A stretch of 49,198 nucleotides of DNA from Cytophagales bacterium (GTDB lineage Bacteria; Bacteroidota; Bacteroidia; Cytophagales; Cyclobacteriaceae), in contig JANYHI010000045.1 in the NCBI GenBank assembly GCA_025359125.1, forward strand, positions 1-49,198, read 5' to 3'. The notes beneath the pieces were generated by a model. That model was not told where the DNA came from. It made no database searches and was given only the letters and a program-made list of their open reading frames with translations. Of this stretch, positions 22,538 through 31,722 are shown in pieces. The number at the start of each line of letters is the position of its first letter. Position 1 is the first letter of the stretch. Made by a program: the position numbers and the translations under genes.

Positions 22538-22607
22538 ACTGAGAACGCTTTTATATTTACCTTAAGTTACGCATGGAAATCTTTTAATAGCTACAGATTT
22601 CGGATTT

Positions 22608-22626
22608 CACAGAAAAATGATCTGTG
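22608..22626 (+). repeat. Small hairpin before the M20 amidohydrolase gene
   Basis: CACAGA, loop AAAATGA, TCTGTG, within a stretch that repeats CAGATTT/ATCTGTG words. No T-tract follows. Possible operator or degenerate intergenic repeat. Confidence 0.3.
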
Positions 22627-22684
22627 CCCATCTGTATACGCTGTGACAAAAAATGAATTGTACTTAAATCTAGAAATTTAATTT

Positions 22685-24106
22685 ATGAACAAAATTATTA
22701 CTACACTCTTTGCTTTTATTTCTTTAGTATCGATTGGGCAAACTACTAGAAAAGATGTTCTTAAATCTATAGATGACAAATTTGATTTCTATGCTTCCAC
22801 AGCTCAAAAGATTTGGGGCTTTGCTGAAGTCGGATTTCAGGAAGAGAAGAGTTCTGCTCTTTTACAATCTGTTTTAGAAGAGGCAGGTTTTAAAATTGAA
22901 AAAGGAGTTGCCGGAATGCCTACCGCATTTGTTGCCACTTACGGACAAGGAAAACCTGTGATTGGAATTCTTGGTGAGTACGATGCGTTGCCAGGAGTTT
23001 CGCAGGAAGCTGTTCCAGAGTTAAAACCAATTGTTGGGCAAAAGGCTGGTCATGCATGTGGTCATCATTTATTTGGTGTGGCCTCAGCAGCCTCAGCTAT
23101 TGCTGTTAAAAATTGGTTGATTGCAAATAAGAAACAAGGCACTATACGGTTTTATGGAACGCCAGCAGAAGAAGGTGGATCTGGTAAAGTGTACTTAGTA
23201 CGTGCCGGTTTATTTAGCGATGTAGATGCCGTAATTAATTGGCATCCTGATGCAAATAACTCTGCGGGAATGGGAGCTTCGCTCGCTAATAAATCGGGTA
23301 AGTTTAGATTTTACGGAGTTGCATCACATGCTGCTGCTTCACCAGAGCGCGGGCGCTCTGCACTCGATGGGGTTGAGGCTATGAACGACATGGTGAACAT
23401 GATGCGCGAGCATGTACCACAAGAAACAAGAATTCATTATGTAATCACTCGCGGAGGAGAAGCACCCAACGTAGTACCAGCTTTTGCAGAAGCATATTAT
23501 TATGTAAGACACCCGAAAACTCAAGATGTAAAAAGTATTTGGGAACGCGTAGTAAAAGCAGCGCAAGGGGCAGCGTTGGGAACAGAAACCAGAATGGAAT
23601 ACGAAATAACAGGTGGAGTTTATAACATGATGCCAAATGAACCATTAGCAAAATTGATGGATTCGAATCTTCGTGAAGTGGGAGGCTACACCTACACTGA
23701 AAAAGAAAAACAGTTTGCCGAAAAAATTCAAACAAGCTTTACAGGCACTTTTCCAAAACTCGAAAGCACCAATGAGATTGCGCCTTTTAAATTAGAAGAG
23801 CCAAACGGTTCCACAGATGTTGCTGATATTAGTTGGGTAGTTCCGACTACAGGGTTAAGCACAACAACATGGGTGCCTGGTACTGCGGCTCATAGTTGGC
23901 AGGCGGTTGCGTCAGGAGGAACTTCCATCGGTTCGAAGGGAATGATTGTTGCCGCTAAAACAATGGCTCTTACTGCTATTGATTTATATAATTCTCCACT
24001 TGTAATTGAACAAGCCTGGAAAGAATTGAAAAAGAAGAGAGGAGAGAATTTTGTGTACGAAGCATTAGTAGGAGATCGTAAACCTGCGCTAGATTATAGG
24101 AAGTAA
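22685..24106 (+). CDS. Exported M20-family amidohydrolase (AbgB-like)
   Basis: This 473-residue protein resembles AbgB, the p-aminobenzoyl-glutamate hydrolase subunit, and related M20D amidohydrolases. It has a signal peptide (about 1-19, ending SIGQ). Motifs are GILGEYDALPG (94-104), GHACGHH (122-128) with metal-binding Cys/His, PAEEGGSGK (160-168) with the catalytic Glu pair, and an inner dimerisation domain with FYGVASHAAASPERGRSALDG. AbgB cleaves amide bonds of acyl- or aroyl-glutamate; here export suggests a role in peptide or amide scavenging outside the cytoplasm. Its partner AbgA is not in the window. It is convergent with the ABC exporter gene. Confidence 0.88.
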   Translation: MNKIITTLFAFISLVSIGQTTRKDVLKSIDDKFDFYASTAQKIWGFAEVGFQEEKSSALLQSVLEEAGFKIEKGVAGMPTAFVATYGQGKPVIGILGEYDALPGVSQEAVPELKPIVGQKAGHACGHHLFGVASAASAIAVKNWLIANKKQGTIRFYGTPAEEGGSGKVYLVRAGLFSDVDAVINWHPDANNSAGMGASLANKSGKFRFYGVASHAAASPERGRSALDGVEAMNDMVNMMREHVPQETRIHYVITRGGEAPNVVPAFAEAYYYVRHPKTQDVKSIWERVVKAAQGAALGTETRMEYEITGGVYNMMPNEPLAKLMDSNLREVGGYTYTEKEKQFAEKIQTSFTGTFPKLESTNEIAPFKLEEPNGSTDVADISWVVPTTGLSTTTWVPGTAAHSWQAVASGGTSIGSKGMIVAAKTMALTAIDLYNSPLVIEQAWKELKKKRGENFVYEALVGDRKPALDYRK

Positions 24107-24129
24107 TCAAAAGCAGAATACTTAAATTG

Positions 24130-25854
24130 TCAAATCCTCGCTTGATAAGTATACAATTGAAAATATCTTCCTTTCCTTTCAATTAGCTCTTCATGTTTGC
24201 CGCGCTCAGCAATCTGCCCATCTTCTACCACTAAAATTTGATCGGCTTGCCGAATGGTGCTTAGCCTGTGTGCAATAACAAAAGTAGTGCGGCCTTGCAT
24301 CAGTGTTTTTAAACTATCTTGAATAAAGCTTTCGCTTTCGGTATCGAGATTGGAGGTTGCTTCATCTAAAATTAAAATCCGTGGGTTGGCAAGAATAGCT
24401 CGTGCAATAGCGATACGCTGACGTTGGCCACCAGAAAGTTTTACGCCACGTTCGCCAATGACTGTTTCTAACCCTAGTTCAAAACGCTCTGTAAATTCAT
24501 GCACAAACGCTGCCCTTACTGCTTTTTGTAATTCATCTTCCGTGGCATGTGGGCGAGGGAATAAAATATTTTCGCGAATGGTTCCTTCAAAAAGAAAATC
24601 ATCTTGCAATACTACACCTAGCTGACTTCTATAACTATCTAACGAAACCTTATTCATGTCAACACCATCAATGGTGATCATTCCACTTTCAGGATTTAAA
24701 AAAGAAGCTGTTAGTCCTGCAATGGTAGTTTTACCTGAGCCGGAGGTTCCTACCAATGCTGTTACCGATCCAGCGAAAGCTTTGAAGCTAATATTTTTTA
24801 GTACAGGTTTACCTTCTTCATAAGAGAAAGAGACATCTTTAAATTCCATATCACCTTTGATGGCTCCGATTTTTATGGTTCGGATGGTGCCATCATCTTC
24901 AATGGGTATGTTCATCAACTCTTCGGTGCGATCTAATCCTGCAAAGGCTTCTGTCATTTGGCTGCCAATGTTACTCATCTGCACAATGGGTGCAATCATA
25001 AACACCATAAACATGGTGAACTGTAAAAATTCTCCGGCTGTCAAATTAAAGTAACCACTTAAACCCATAATGCCCACGCTTGCCAACCCAACTAAAAAAG
25101 TACCAGCGCTTGTTACAAAACTGGTGGAGGTTAAACTCTTTTTTACATTTTGGAAAAGCTGATCGACTCCTTTTTCAAAAACTTTTATTTCTTGTTGCTC
25201 GGCATTGAAACCTTTAATCACTCTCACGCCATTCAATGTTTCGGTTAATCTTCCAGTTACTTCAGCCGTAATTTTTCCGCGCTCGCGAAATACAGGACGA
25301 ATAATAGAAAATGCTTTTAATGTGATAATCCCGAAGATTGACATAGGCAATAAAACAAAAAGTGTCATCAGCGCATTGATGTGGATTAAGAAGCCAATAG
25401 AAATGATAGCGGTCAGCACTCCACCTACCAACTGCACTAAGCCAGTACCTACTAAATTTCGTACGCCTTCCACATCATTCATTACCCGCGATACTAGCGC
25501 TCCCGACTTTTGATTATCAAAGAATCGGGTGGGCAATCGCAATAAATGTTTTTGTACTCTCGATCTTAAGACGGAGATAAGATGTTGTGCTTCAACACTT
25601 AAAATCTTAGTCAATAAAAAAGAAGTAATAGCCTGAATTAAAATGGCTATAGTAACGCCCATTAACAAGAGCGGGAGTTTATCCAATTGATGATTCACTA
25701 AAATATCATCCATAAAAGGCTTGGTTGCCCATGGCGGAACCAGGCCCGCGGCACGACTGATTATTATAAGGAAAAGGCCGATAAAGAGAAGCTTTCTGCG
25801 CGGCCAAATGATAGTTTTAAAAACGTGGCCAATGGTAACTTTTTGTTTCGACAT
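24130..25854 (-). CDS. MsbA-like ABC exporter (fused permease and ATPase)
   Basis: This 574-residue protein is a type-I ABC exporter half-transporter that works as a homodimer. The membrane domain (about 20-310) has six hydrophobic helices. The ATPase domain (about 335-574) has Walker A GTSGSGKT (369-376), the signature LSGGQRQRIAIARA, Walker B ILILDEATSNLD and the H-loop VIAHRLSTI. The family includes MsbA (lipid A flippase) and multidrug exporters; sequence alone does not fix the substrate. It is divergent from nuoA across a 186-base gap that must hold both promoters, though no clear TAnnTTTG element was found there. Confidence 0.93.
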   Translation of the reverse strand: MSKQKVTIGHVFKTIIWPRRKLLFIGLFLIIISRAAGLVPPWATKPFMDDILVNHQLDKLPLLLMGVTIAILIQAITSFLLTKILSVEAQHLISVLRSRVQKHLLRLPTRFFDNQKSGALVSRVMNDVEGVRNLVGTGLVQLVGGVLTAIISIGFLIHINALMTLFVLLPMSIFGIITLKAFSIIRPVFRERGKITAEVTGRLTETLNGVRVIKGFNAEQQEIKVFEKGVDQLFQNVKKSLTSTSFVTSAGTFLVGLASVGIMGLSGYFNLTAGEFLQFTMFMVFMIAPIVQMSNIGSQMTEAFAGLDRTEELMNIPIEDDGTIRTIKIGAIKGDMEFKDVSFSYEEGKPVLKNISFKAFAGSVTALVGTSGSGKTTIAGLTASFLNPESGMITIDGVDMNKVSLDSYRSQLGVVLQDDFLFEGTIRENILFPRPHATEDELQKAVRAAFVHEFTERFELGLETVIGERGVKLSGGQRQRIAIARAILANPRILILDEATSNLDTESESFIQDSLKTLMQGRTTFVIAHRLSTIRQADQILVVEDGQIAERGKHEELIERKGRYFQLYTYQARI

Positions 25855-26040
25855 AAGGATCTATAAAAAAAACTGAATGAAGTTAACTGTAAAGACGTAA
25901 GGTAAGTTCGTTTTAGTCTAAGTCGCTCCACAAACGAGTGCAATTTTGGCAAGCTTTTTTAATGAAATTTCTTTTCTAAAATGGCTTAAAAGAAACTTCT
26001 TTCTCAATTTCTTCAACTAACTTTAAGCACTTTTGTTAGT

Positions 26041-26409
26041 ATGACTATGGAGCACCTGAATCAGTACTATCCGATTGTCTTAATGTTTATTGTAGCGGTG
26101 GGTTTTGTTGCCACTACTATGCTCGCCACTCATTATTTAGGCCCCAAGCGCAAGACTCAAACTAAGTTAGATTCTTTTGAGTGTGGTATTGAGCCGCAAG
26201 GAAATGCACGCATTCCTTTTTCTATTAAATATTTTTTGGTAGCCATCTTATTTGTTCTTTTTGATGTGGAGGTAATCTTCATGTACCCGTGGGCGGTGTT
26301 GTTTAAAGAGCTAGGCATGCAGGGATTTATTGAAATGGTATTGTTTATTTCTTTTTTGTTAGTGGGGTTGTTTTATATCATTAAGCGCGGAGCGTTGAAA
26401 TGGGAATAA
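26041..26409 (+). CDS. nuoA: NuoA, NADH-quinone oxidoreductase subunit A
   Basis: NuoA is a small membrane subunit of complex I at the junction of the peripheral and membrane arms. The 122-residue protein has three hydrophobic segments and the family motifs [36 protein letters not shown]. It is the first gene of a complete nuo operon. nuoB starts one base after its stop. Confidence 0.96.
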   Translation: MTMEHLNQYYPIVLMFIVAVGFVATTMLATHYLGPKRKTQTKLDSFECGIEPQGNARIPFSIKYFLVAILFVLFDVEVIFMYPWAVLFKELGMQGFIEMVLFISFLLVGLFYIIKRGALKWE

Positions 26410-26410
26410 T

Positions 26411-26968
26411 ATGCAGACGGTTCAATTAAATAATGTTTCGGTTGGTGAAAAACCAGATGGGCTAGAAGGTGCCGGGTTCTTTGCAACTAGTTTAGATAAG
26501 GCGGTTGGACTGGCTAGAAAAAATTCTATTTGGCCATTGCCTTTTGCTACTTCTTGTTGTGGTATTGAGTTTATGGCTACTATGGGCGCCCATTATGATC
26601 TGGCACGTTTTGGTTCAGAACGTTTAAGTTTTTCGCCACGCCAGGCAGACTTGTTGATGGTGATGGGAACGATCGCCAAAAAGATGGGACCTGTATTACG
26701 GCAAGTGTACGAACAGATGGCAGAACCAAGGTGGGTTTTATCGGTAGGTGCGTGCGCTTCTAGCGGAGGAATTTTTGATACCTACAGTGTGCTGCAAGGA
26801 ATTGACAGAATTATTCCGGTAGATGTTTATGTGCCGGGCTGCCCACCTCGCCCAGAACAAATTATTGATGGCATTATTAAAATTCAACACCTGATTGGTA
26901 ACGAATCGCTTCGCAGAAGAAATTCGCCCGAGTACAAAGCCATGTTAAATAAATATGGAATCGAGTAA
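26411..26968 (+). CDS. nuoB: NuoB, complex I subunit holding cluster N2
   Basis: NuoB carries the [4Fe-4S] cluster N2 that passes electrons to quinone. The 185-residue protein has the adjacent cysteines [20 protein letters not shown], then [11 protein letters not shown] and [15 protein letters not shown], which together give the four cluster ligands. It overlaps nuoC by 14 bases. Confidence 0.97.
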   Translation: MQTVQLNNVSVGEKPDGLEGAGFFATSLDKAVGLARKNSIWPLPFATSCCGIEFMATMGAHYDLARFGSERLSFSPRQADLLMVMGTIAKKMGPVLRQVYEQMAEPRWVLSVGACASSGGIFDTYSVLQGIDRIIPVDVYVPGCPPRPEQIIDGIIKIQHLIGNESLRRRNSPEYKAMLNKYGIE

Positions 26969-27455
26969 TACAGACGCCATTGTTAGCATTATTAATCAGG
27001 AATTTGAAAATGAAATTCTTCAGATAGAAGAACCTTATAAAATATTGACGATTTCTTTTAAGCAGGAAAGAATAATTGAGATCATCCAATTCTTGTATAA
27101 TCATCCGGAGCTACAGTTTCAGTTTTTAACTACCCTTTGCGGGATTCATTATCCTGATCAAAACCAAATTGCAGTCATGTATCAACTGCATAATTTAAAA
27201 ACCAATCAGCGCATTCGCTTAAAAGTATTTCTTCCAGAAGATAAGCCAGAGGTGCAAACCCTTACGGGATTATTCTCTGCTGCCAATTGGATGGAGAGAG
27301 AAACGTATGATTTTTTTGGCGTGATATTTATTGGGCATCCAAACCTCAAGAGAATTTTAAATGTAGACGATATGATTTTCTTTCCTTTGCGGAAGGAATT
27401 TCCTTTGGAAGATCAAACACGTGAAGATAAAAATGATGCGCTATTTGGCCGATAA
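26955..27455 (+). CDS. nuoC: NuoC, complex I 30-kDa subunit
   Basis: NuoC is part of the quinone-reducing module. The 166-residue protein has the family signature near its end: [29 protein letters not shown] and [11 protein letters not shown]. In E. coli it is fused to NuoD; here it is separate, the commoner arrangement. It starts inside the end of nuoB. Confidence 0.95.
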   Translation: MESSNTDAIVSIINQEFENEILQIEEPYKILTISFKQERIIEIIQFLYNHPELQFQFLTTLCGIHYPDQNQIAVMYQLHNLKTNQRIRLKVFLPEDKPEVQTLTGLFSAANWMERETYDFFGVIFIGHPNLKRILNVDDMIFFPLRKEFPLEDQTREDKNDALFGR

Positions 27456-27459
27456 CTAA

Positions 27460-28662
27460 TTGGAAAAGGATTTATCACATATCGTTAAAGAAGAAGTGAG
27501 GCAATACTCTTACTTAAACTTAGGTCCAACTCACCCCGCTACGCACGGAATTTTTCAAAACGTGTTGAAGATGGATGGCGAAGTAATCATAGAGGCTGAA
27601 TCTACGATCGGCTACATCCATCGTGCGTTTGAAAAATTAGCTGAGCGCAGACCTTTTTACCAGATTACGCCCATTACCGATCGCATGAACTATTGTTCTT
27701 CGCCCATTAATAATATTGGGTGGCACATGACGGTAGAAAAACTTGTAGGTGTCGAGATTCCAAAACGAGTTCAGTACCTGCGCGTAATTGTGATGGAGTT
27801 AGCGCGAATCACCGATCATTTAATTTGCAATGCAGTAATTGGTGTAGATACGGGTGCGTTAACAGGATTTGTTTACCTATTTCAGCAACGAGAACATGTG
27901 TACGAAATTTACGAAGAGATTTGTGGAGCACGATTAACAACTAACCTTGGTCGCATAGGAGGTTTTGAAAGAGACTTTACTCCAAAAGCCTGGGCTAAGA
28001 TTGAAAAATTTCTGAAAGAATTTCCCGCTGTGTTAAAAGAGTTTGAAGCATTGTTGGTGCGCAACAGAATTTTCATGGATCGCACGATAGGAGTGGGTGG
28101 CATTACAGCCGAGCGTGCATTAAACTATGGATTTACAGGTCCTAATTTACGTGCCGCAGGCGTAGACTATGATGTGCGGGTAATGAATCCCTATTCTTCG
28201 TATGAAGATTTTAATTTTACCATTCCTGTAGGCACACAAGGCGATACCTATGATCGTTTTATGGTGCGCCAAAATGAGATGTGGCAGAGCCTAAGTATTA
28301 TTCGCCAGGCAATTGATAAAATACCAGCAGGACCATTTCATGCTGATGTGCCTGAATTTTATTTGCCTCCGAAGGAAGAAGTTTATAATAATATGGAGTC
28401 GCTCATCTATCATTTTAAAATTGTGATGGGTGAAACAGATGTGCCGAAAGGAGAAGTATATCACAGTGTAGAAGGTGGAAATGGTGAGTTAGGTTTTTAT
28501 TTAATCAGCGATGGAGGCCGCACACCTTTCCGTTTGCATTTTAGAAGACCTTGTTTTATTTACTATCAGGCATACACCGAAATGGTAAAAGGTTCAATGT
28601 TGTCAGACGCAATTTTAACAATGAGTAGTATGAATGTAATAGCCGGAGAACTTGACGCATAA
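27460..28662 (+). CDS. nuoD: NuoD, complex I 49-kDa subunit
   Basis: NuoD forms the quinone site with NuoB. The 400-residue protein has LGPTHPATHG near the N-terminus, the quinone-site region ERRPFYQITPITDRMNY, ARITDHLICNAVIGVDTGA and the C-terminal motif GGRTPFRLHFRRPCF. The start is TTG 27460, as no ATG lies ahead of the conserved N-terminal motif. An 87-base gap with a long hairpin follows before nuoE. Confidence 0.97.
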   Translation: MEKDLSHIVKEEVRQYSYLNLGPTHPATHGIFQNVLKMDGEVIIEAESTIGYIHRAFEKLAERRPFYQITPITDRMNYCSSPINNIGWHMTVEKLVGVEIPKRVQYLRVIVMELARITDHLICNAVIGVDTGALTGFVYLFQQREHVYEIYEEICGARLTTNLGRIGGFERDFTPKAWAKIEKFLKEFPAVLKEFEALLVRNRIFMDRTIGVGGITAERALNYGFTGPNLRAAGVDYDVRVMNPYSSYEDFNFTIPVGTQGDTYDRFMVRQNEMWQSLSIIRQAIDKIPAGPFHADVPEFYLPPKEEVYNNMESLIYHFKIVMGETDVPKGEVYHSVEGGNGELGFYLISDGGRTPFRLHFRRPCFIYYQAYTEMVKGSMLSDAILTMSSMNVIAGELDA

Positions 28663-28664
28663 AA

Positions 28665-28736
28665 AGTTGATAGTTAGTGGTTGTTAGTTTTTAGTGAATG
28701 CTTCGACTAACGACTAATAACAAGCAACTAGCAACT
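28665..28736 (+). repeat. Long imperfect hairpin between nuoD and nuoE
   Basis: Two 31-base arms (28665-28695 and 28706-28736) pair at 24 of 31 positions around loop GAATGCTTCG. It starts 2 bases after the nuoD stop, with no T-tract after it. Word content (AGTTGATAGTTAG, CTAACGACTAATAAC) matches other intercistronic hairpins in the window. Confidence 0.7.
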
Positions 28737-28758
28737 CATAATAGCATAGTTGAAAAAA

Positions 28759-29289
28759 ATGGAATTAAAATTTAGCAACAATACACTCAGTTTGGTGAAT
28801 AAAATCATTAAGCGCTATCCCGAAGGCAAGCAAAAGTCTGCATTGCTTCCAGTGTTGCATTTGGCACAATCAGAGTTTGATGGTTGGCTGAGTCCGGAGG
28901 TGATGGATTATGTTGCTTCATTACTCACTATCAAACCTATTGAAGTTTACGAAGTGGCTACTTTTTATTCGATGTTTAATCTTAAACCTGTAGGAAAGAA
29001 TTTATTAGAAGTTTGTCGCACAGGGCCATGTTGGCTGCGTGGTGCAGAAGATATGGTTGCACACATCGAAAGGAAATTAAATATTAAAGCAGGTGAAACA
29101 TCCGCAGATGGAAATTTCACATTAAAAACCGTAGAGTGTTTAGGCTCATGCGGCTCTGCACCTATGTTACAATGTGGTGCCAACTATTATGAGAATTTGA
29201 CAGAAGAGAAAATAGATCAATTGATTGAAAAACTTCGGGACAAAGGGGTACGAAGTTCATACTTAAAATCGGTAGAAATTAATAGTTAA
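28759..29289 (+). CDS. nuoE: NuoE, complex I [2Fe-2S] 24-kDa subunit
   Basis: NuoE works with NuoF in the NADH-oxidising module and holds a [2Fe-2S] cluster. Read from ATG 28759 the protein has 176 residues; a TTG at 28750 would add three. Motifs are KIIKRYPEGKQKSALLPVLHLAQ, YEVATFYSMFN, the first Cys pair VCRTGPCWLRG and the second pair VECLGSCGSAPML, giving the four cluster cysteines. It follows the 87-base hairpin gap after nuoD. Confidence 0.94.
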   Translation: MELKFSNNTLSLVNKIIKRYPEGKQKSALLPVLHLAQSEFDGWLSPEVMDYVASLLTIKPIEVYEVATFYSMFNLKPVGKNLLEVCRTGPCWLRGAEDMVAHIERKLNIKAGETSADGNFTLKTVECLGSCGSAPMLQCGANYYENLTEEKIDQLIEKLRDKGVRSSYLKSVEINS

Positions 29290-29334
29290 TAATTATTGGA
29301 AAACAGATAACGATTAACAGATCACCGAGAATAA

Positions 29335-30645
29335 ATGAGAAAATTATTATTAGAACACATTTCAGAACCCGGAATTGAAACTTTCGATGTCTATCGGAAG
29401 AAAGGTGGCTATGCATCGGTGGAAAAATCATTGAAGACCATGACTCCCGATCAGGTGACGGAGCAAGTAAAAGCTTCTGGCTTGCGCGGGCGGGGAGGCG
29501 CGGGTTTCCCGGCAGGTATGAAATGGAGTTTCCTCGATCGTAAATCAGATAAGCCTCGCTACTTAGTTTGCAATGCAGACGAGAGTGAGCCCGGTACTTT
29601 TAAGGACCGTTACCTGATGGAAAAAATTCCACATTTATTAATTGAGGGAATGATCACCTCTAGCTATGCGCTGGGTGCGAAAACATCTTACATCTACATT
29701 CGTGGAGAGTACATGTACATTGTGCGTATTTTAGAGAAGGCAATTGAAGAAGCATACGCAGCAGGATTTTTAGGAAAAAATATTTTAGGCACCGAATACT
29801 CGCTTGATTTATATGTGCATCCCGGTGCAGGTGCTTACATCTGCGGAGAAGAAACAGCATTACTAGAATCACTGGAAGGTAAAAGAGGAAATCCGAGATT
29901 GAAACCTCCCTTCCCAGCCATTGCTGGATTGTATGCGAGCCCAACGGTGGTAAATAATGTTGAGACGATTGCCGCGGTTGTTCCTATCATCAATTTAAGT
30001 GGAGATGAGTATGCGAAGATTGGCCTTGGAAAAAGTACGGGCACTAAATTAATTTCAGCCAGCGGGCATATTAATAAGTCTGGCGTATACGAAATTGAAT
30101 TAGGCTTGCCAGTAGAAGAATTTATTTATTCTGATCAATATTGTGGAGGTGTTTGGAAAGGTAGAAAATTAAAAGCCGTTGTAGCAGGCGGATCATCTGT
30201 CCCAATTTTACCAGCTGAATTAATTTTGAAAACAGCAAAAGGAGAACCACGGTTGATGACTTACGAATCATTGTCAGATGGTGGATTTATAAGTGGCACC
30301 ATGTTGGGCTCGGGTGGATTTATTGTGATGGACGAAACCACGAGCATCGTAAAAAATCTTTATACATTCGCACGCTTCTATCATCATGAGTCGTGCGGGC
30401 AATGTAGCCCTTGTCGAGAAGGCACGGGTTGGATGGAGAAAATTTTGCATCGCCTGCATCACGGACACGGCAGAAAAGAAGACATTGATATATTAGTAGA
30501 TGTAGCCAAAAAAATTGAAGGCAATACTATTTGCCCGCTTGGCGATGCTGCCGCCTGGCCAGTGGCCAGTGCGATCAGACATTTTAGGTCTGAATTTGAA
30601 GAGTGTGTAAATAATTCAATGAAGGTTAAAGAATTGGTGCATTAA
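29335..30645 (+). CDS. nuoF: NuoF, complex I NADH- and FMN-binding 51-kDa subunit
   Basis: NuoF binds NADH, FMN and one [4Fe-4S] cluster. The 436-residue protein has the nucleotide-binding GLRGRGGAGFPAGMKW, CNADESEPGTFKDR, the glycine-rich GAGAYICGEETALLESLEG, and cluster cysteines in SCGQCSPCREGTGW with a later Cys in NTICPLGDAAA. A 69-base gap with a hairpin follows before nuoG. Confidence 0.97.
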   Translation: MRKLLLEHISEPGIETFDVYRKKGGYASVEKSLKTMTPDQVTEQVKASGLRGRGGAGFPAGMKWSFLDRKSDKPRYLVCNADESEPGTFKDRYLMEKIPHLLIEGMITSSYALGAKTSYIYIRGEYMYIVRILEKAIEEAYAAGFLGKNILGTEYSLDLYVHPGAGAYICGEETALLESLEGKRGNPRLKPPFPAIAGLYASPTVVNNVETIAAVVPIINLSGDEYAKIGLGKSTGTKLISASGHINKSGVYEIELGLPVEEFIYSDQYCGGVWKGRKLKAVVAGGSSVPILPAELILKTAKGEPRLMTYESLSDGGFISGTMLGSGGFIVMDETTSIVKNLYTFARFYHHESCGQCSPCREGTGWMEKILHRLHHGHGRKEDIDILVDVAKKIEGNTICPLGDAAAWPVASAIRHFRSEFEECVNNSMKVKELVH

Positions 30646-30651
30646 AAAAAA

Positions 30652-30701
30652 GTTGTTGGTTGATAGTTGGTAGAATCCACTAAAAACCAGTAACCAACAA
30701 C
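30652..30701 (+). repeat. Hairpin between nuoF and nuoG
   Basis: GTTGTTGGTT (30652-30661) pairs perfectly with AACCAACAAC (30692-30701). Inside, AGTTGGT and ACCAGT can pair further. No T-tract follows, so the operon is probably transcribed through it. Confidence 0.65.
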
Positions 30702-30714
30702 TAACAACAAACAG

Positions 30715-31722
30715 ATGGCAAAAGTAGTAATAGACGGAACAGAAATAGAAGTGGCAGATGGCATCACCATTCTCAATGCTGCTCGTCAATTGGGCGGTCA
30801 TTCCGTTCCTCCTGCCATGTGTTATTATTCTACTTTAAAAGGCAGTGGAGGAAAGTGCCGCGTGTGTTTGGTAAAAGTGGCGCAAGGTTCTGCTAAAGAT
30901 CCGCGACCGATGCCAAAGTTAGTTGCCTCTTGTTCTACACCTGTGGCCGATGGTATGGTGATTCAAAATCTTACTTCACCCGAAGTGTTGGAAGCACGTA
31001 AAGGAGTAGTTGAATTTTTATTAATTAATCATCCATTAGATTGCCCTATTTGCGATCAGGCGGGTGAATGTGATTTGCAAAATCTCGCCTATGAACATGG
31101 AGTAGGTAAAACCAGATACGAGGAGGAGAGAAGAAAATTTGAGAAAATTGATATTGGCGATAAGATAAAATTGCACATGACACGCTGTATCTTATGCTAT
31201 CGCTGCACAATGGTGGCAAATCAATTGACAGATAATCGCGTGCATGGTGTGTTGAATAGAGGCGATGCATCGGAGATTAGCACCTATATTGAAAAAGCTG
31301 TAGATAATGATTTCTCAGGTAATATGATTGATGTTTGTCCAGTGGGCGCACTTACCGATAAAACATTCCGTTTTAAAAGCAGAGTATGGTTTACCAAACC
31401 AATGGATGCACATCGCAACTGCACCAAGTGTAGCGGCAAAGTGGTGTTGTGGATGAAAGACAATGAGGTGCTTCGCGTGTCTGCTCGCAAAGATCAGTAT
31501 GGTGAAGTGAAAGAATTTATTTGTAATGAATGTCGCTACGATCATAAAAGTGCAACTGATTGGACGATAGAAGGCCCCAGGCATATTGATAGACACTCAG
31601 TGATTGCACAAAATCATTATGAAAAAACTGATTTGCTAACATTGAAAAAAGAAATTGAACGACAGATAGAATTTCAGAAAGGCAAACCTTTACCAGAACC
31701 TAACCGAACACTTGCTGAATGA
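30715..31722 (+). CDS. nuoG: NuoG, short-form complex I iron-sulfur subunit
   Basis: NuoG carries several iron-sulfur clusters in the peripheral arm. The 335-residue protein has the ferredoxin-like [2Fe-2S] domain (about 1-80, GGKCRVCLVKV), then HPLDCPICDQAGECDLQ, RCILCYRCTMVANQ with CPVGAL, and a last Cys-rich part (CTKCSGKVV, FICNECRYD). It stops there, whereas E. coli NuoG continues with a molybdopterin-oxidoreductase-like domain to about 900 residues. Short NuoG is, to my knowledge, usual in Bacteroidota, so this is not read as truncation. Its stop overlaps the nuoH ATG by four bases. Confidence 0.93.
   Translation: MAKVVIDGTEIEVADGITILNAARQLGGHSVPPAMCYYSTLKGSGGKCRVCLVKVAQGSAKDPRPMPKLVASCSTPVADGMVIQNLTSPEVLEARKGVVEFLLINHPLDCPICDQAGECDLQNLAYEHGVGKTRYEEERRKFEKIDIGDKIKLHMTRCILCYRCTMVANQLTDNRVHGVLNRGDASEISTYIEKAVDNDFSGNMIDVCPVGALTDKTFRFKSRVWFTKPMDAHRNCTKCSGKVVLWMKDNEVLRVSARKDQYGEVKEFICNECRYDHKSATDWTIEGPRHIDRHSVIAQNHYEKTDLLTLKKEIERQIEFQKGKPLPEPNRTLAE

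Noticed and set aside
30715-31722. nuoG as a broken gene
   Set aside because: The stop overlaps nuoH neatly by four bases, all cluster motifs are intact, and short NuoG is usual in this phylum.
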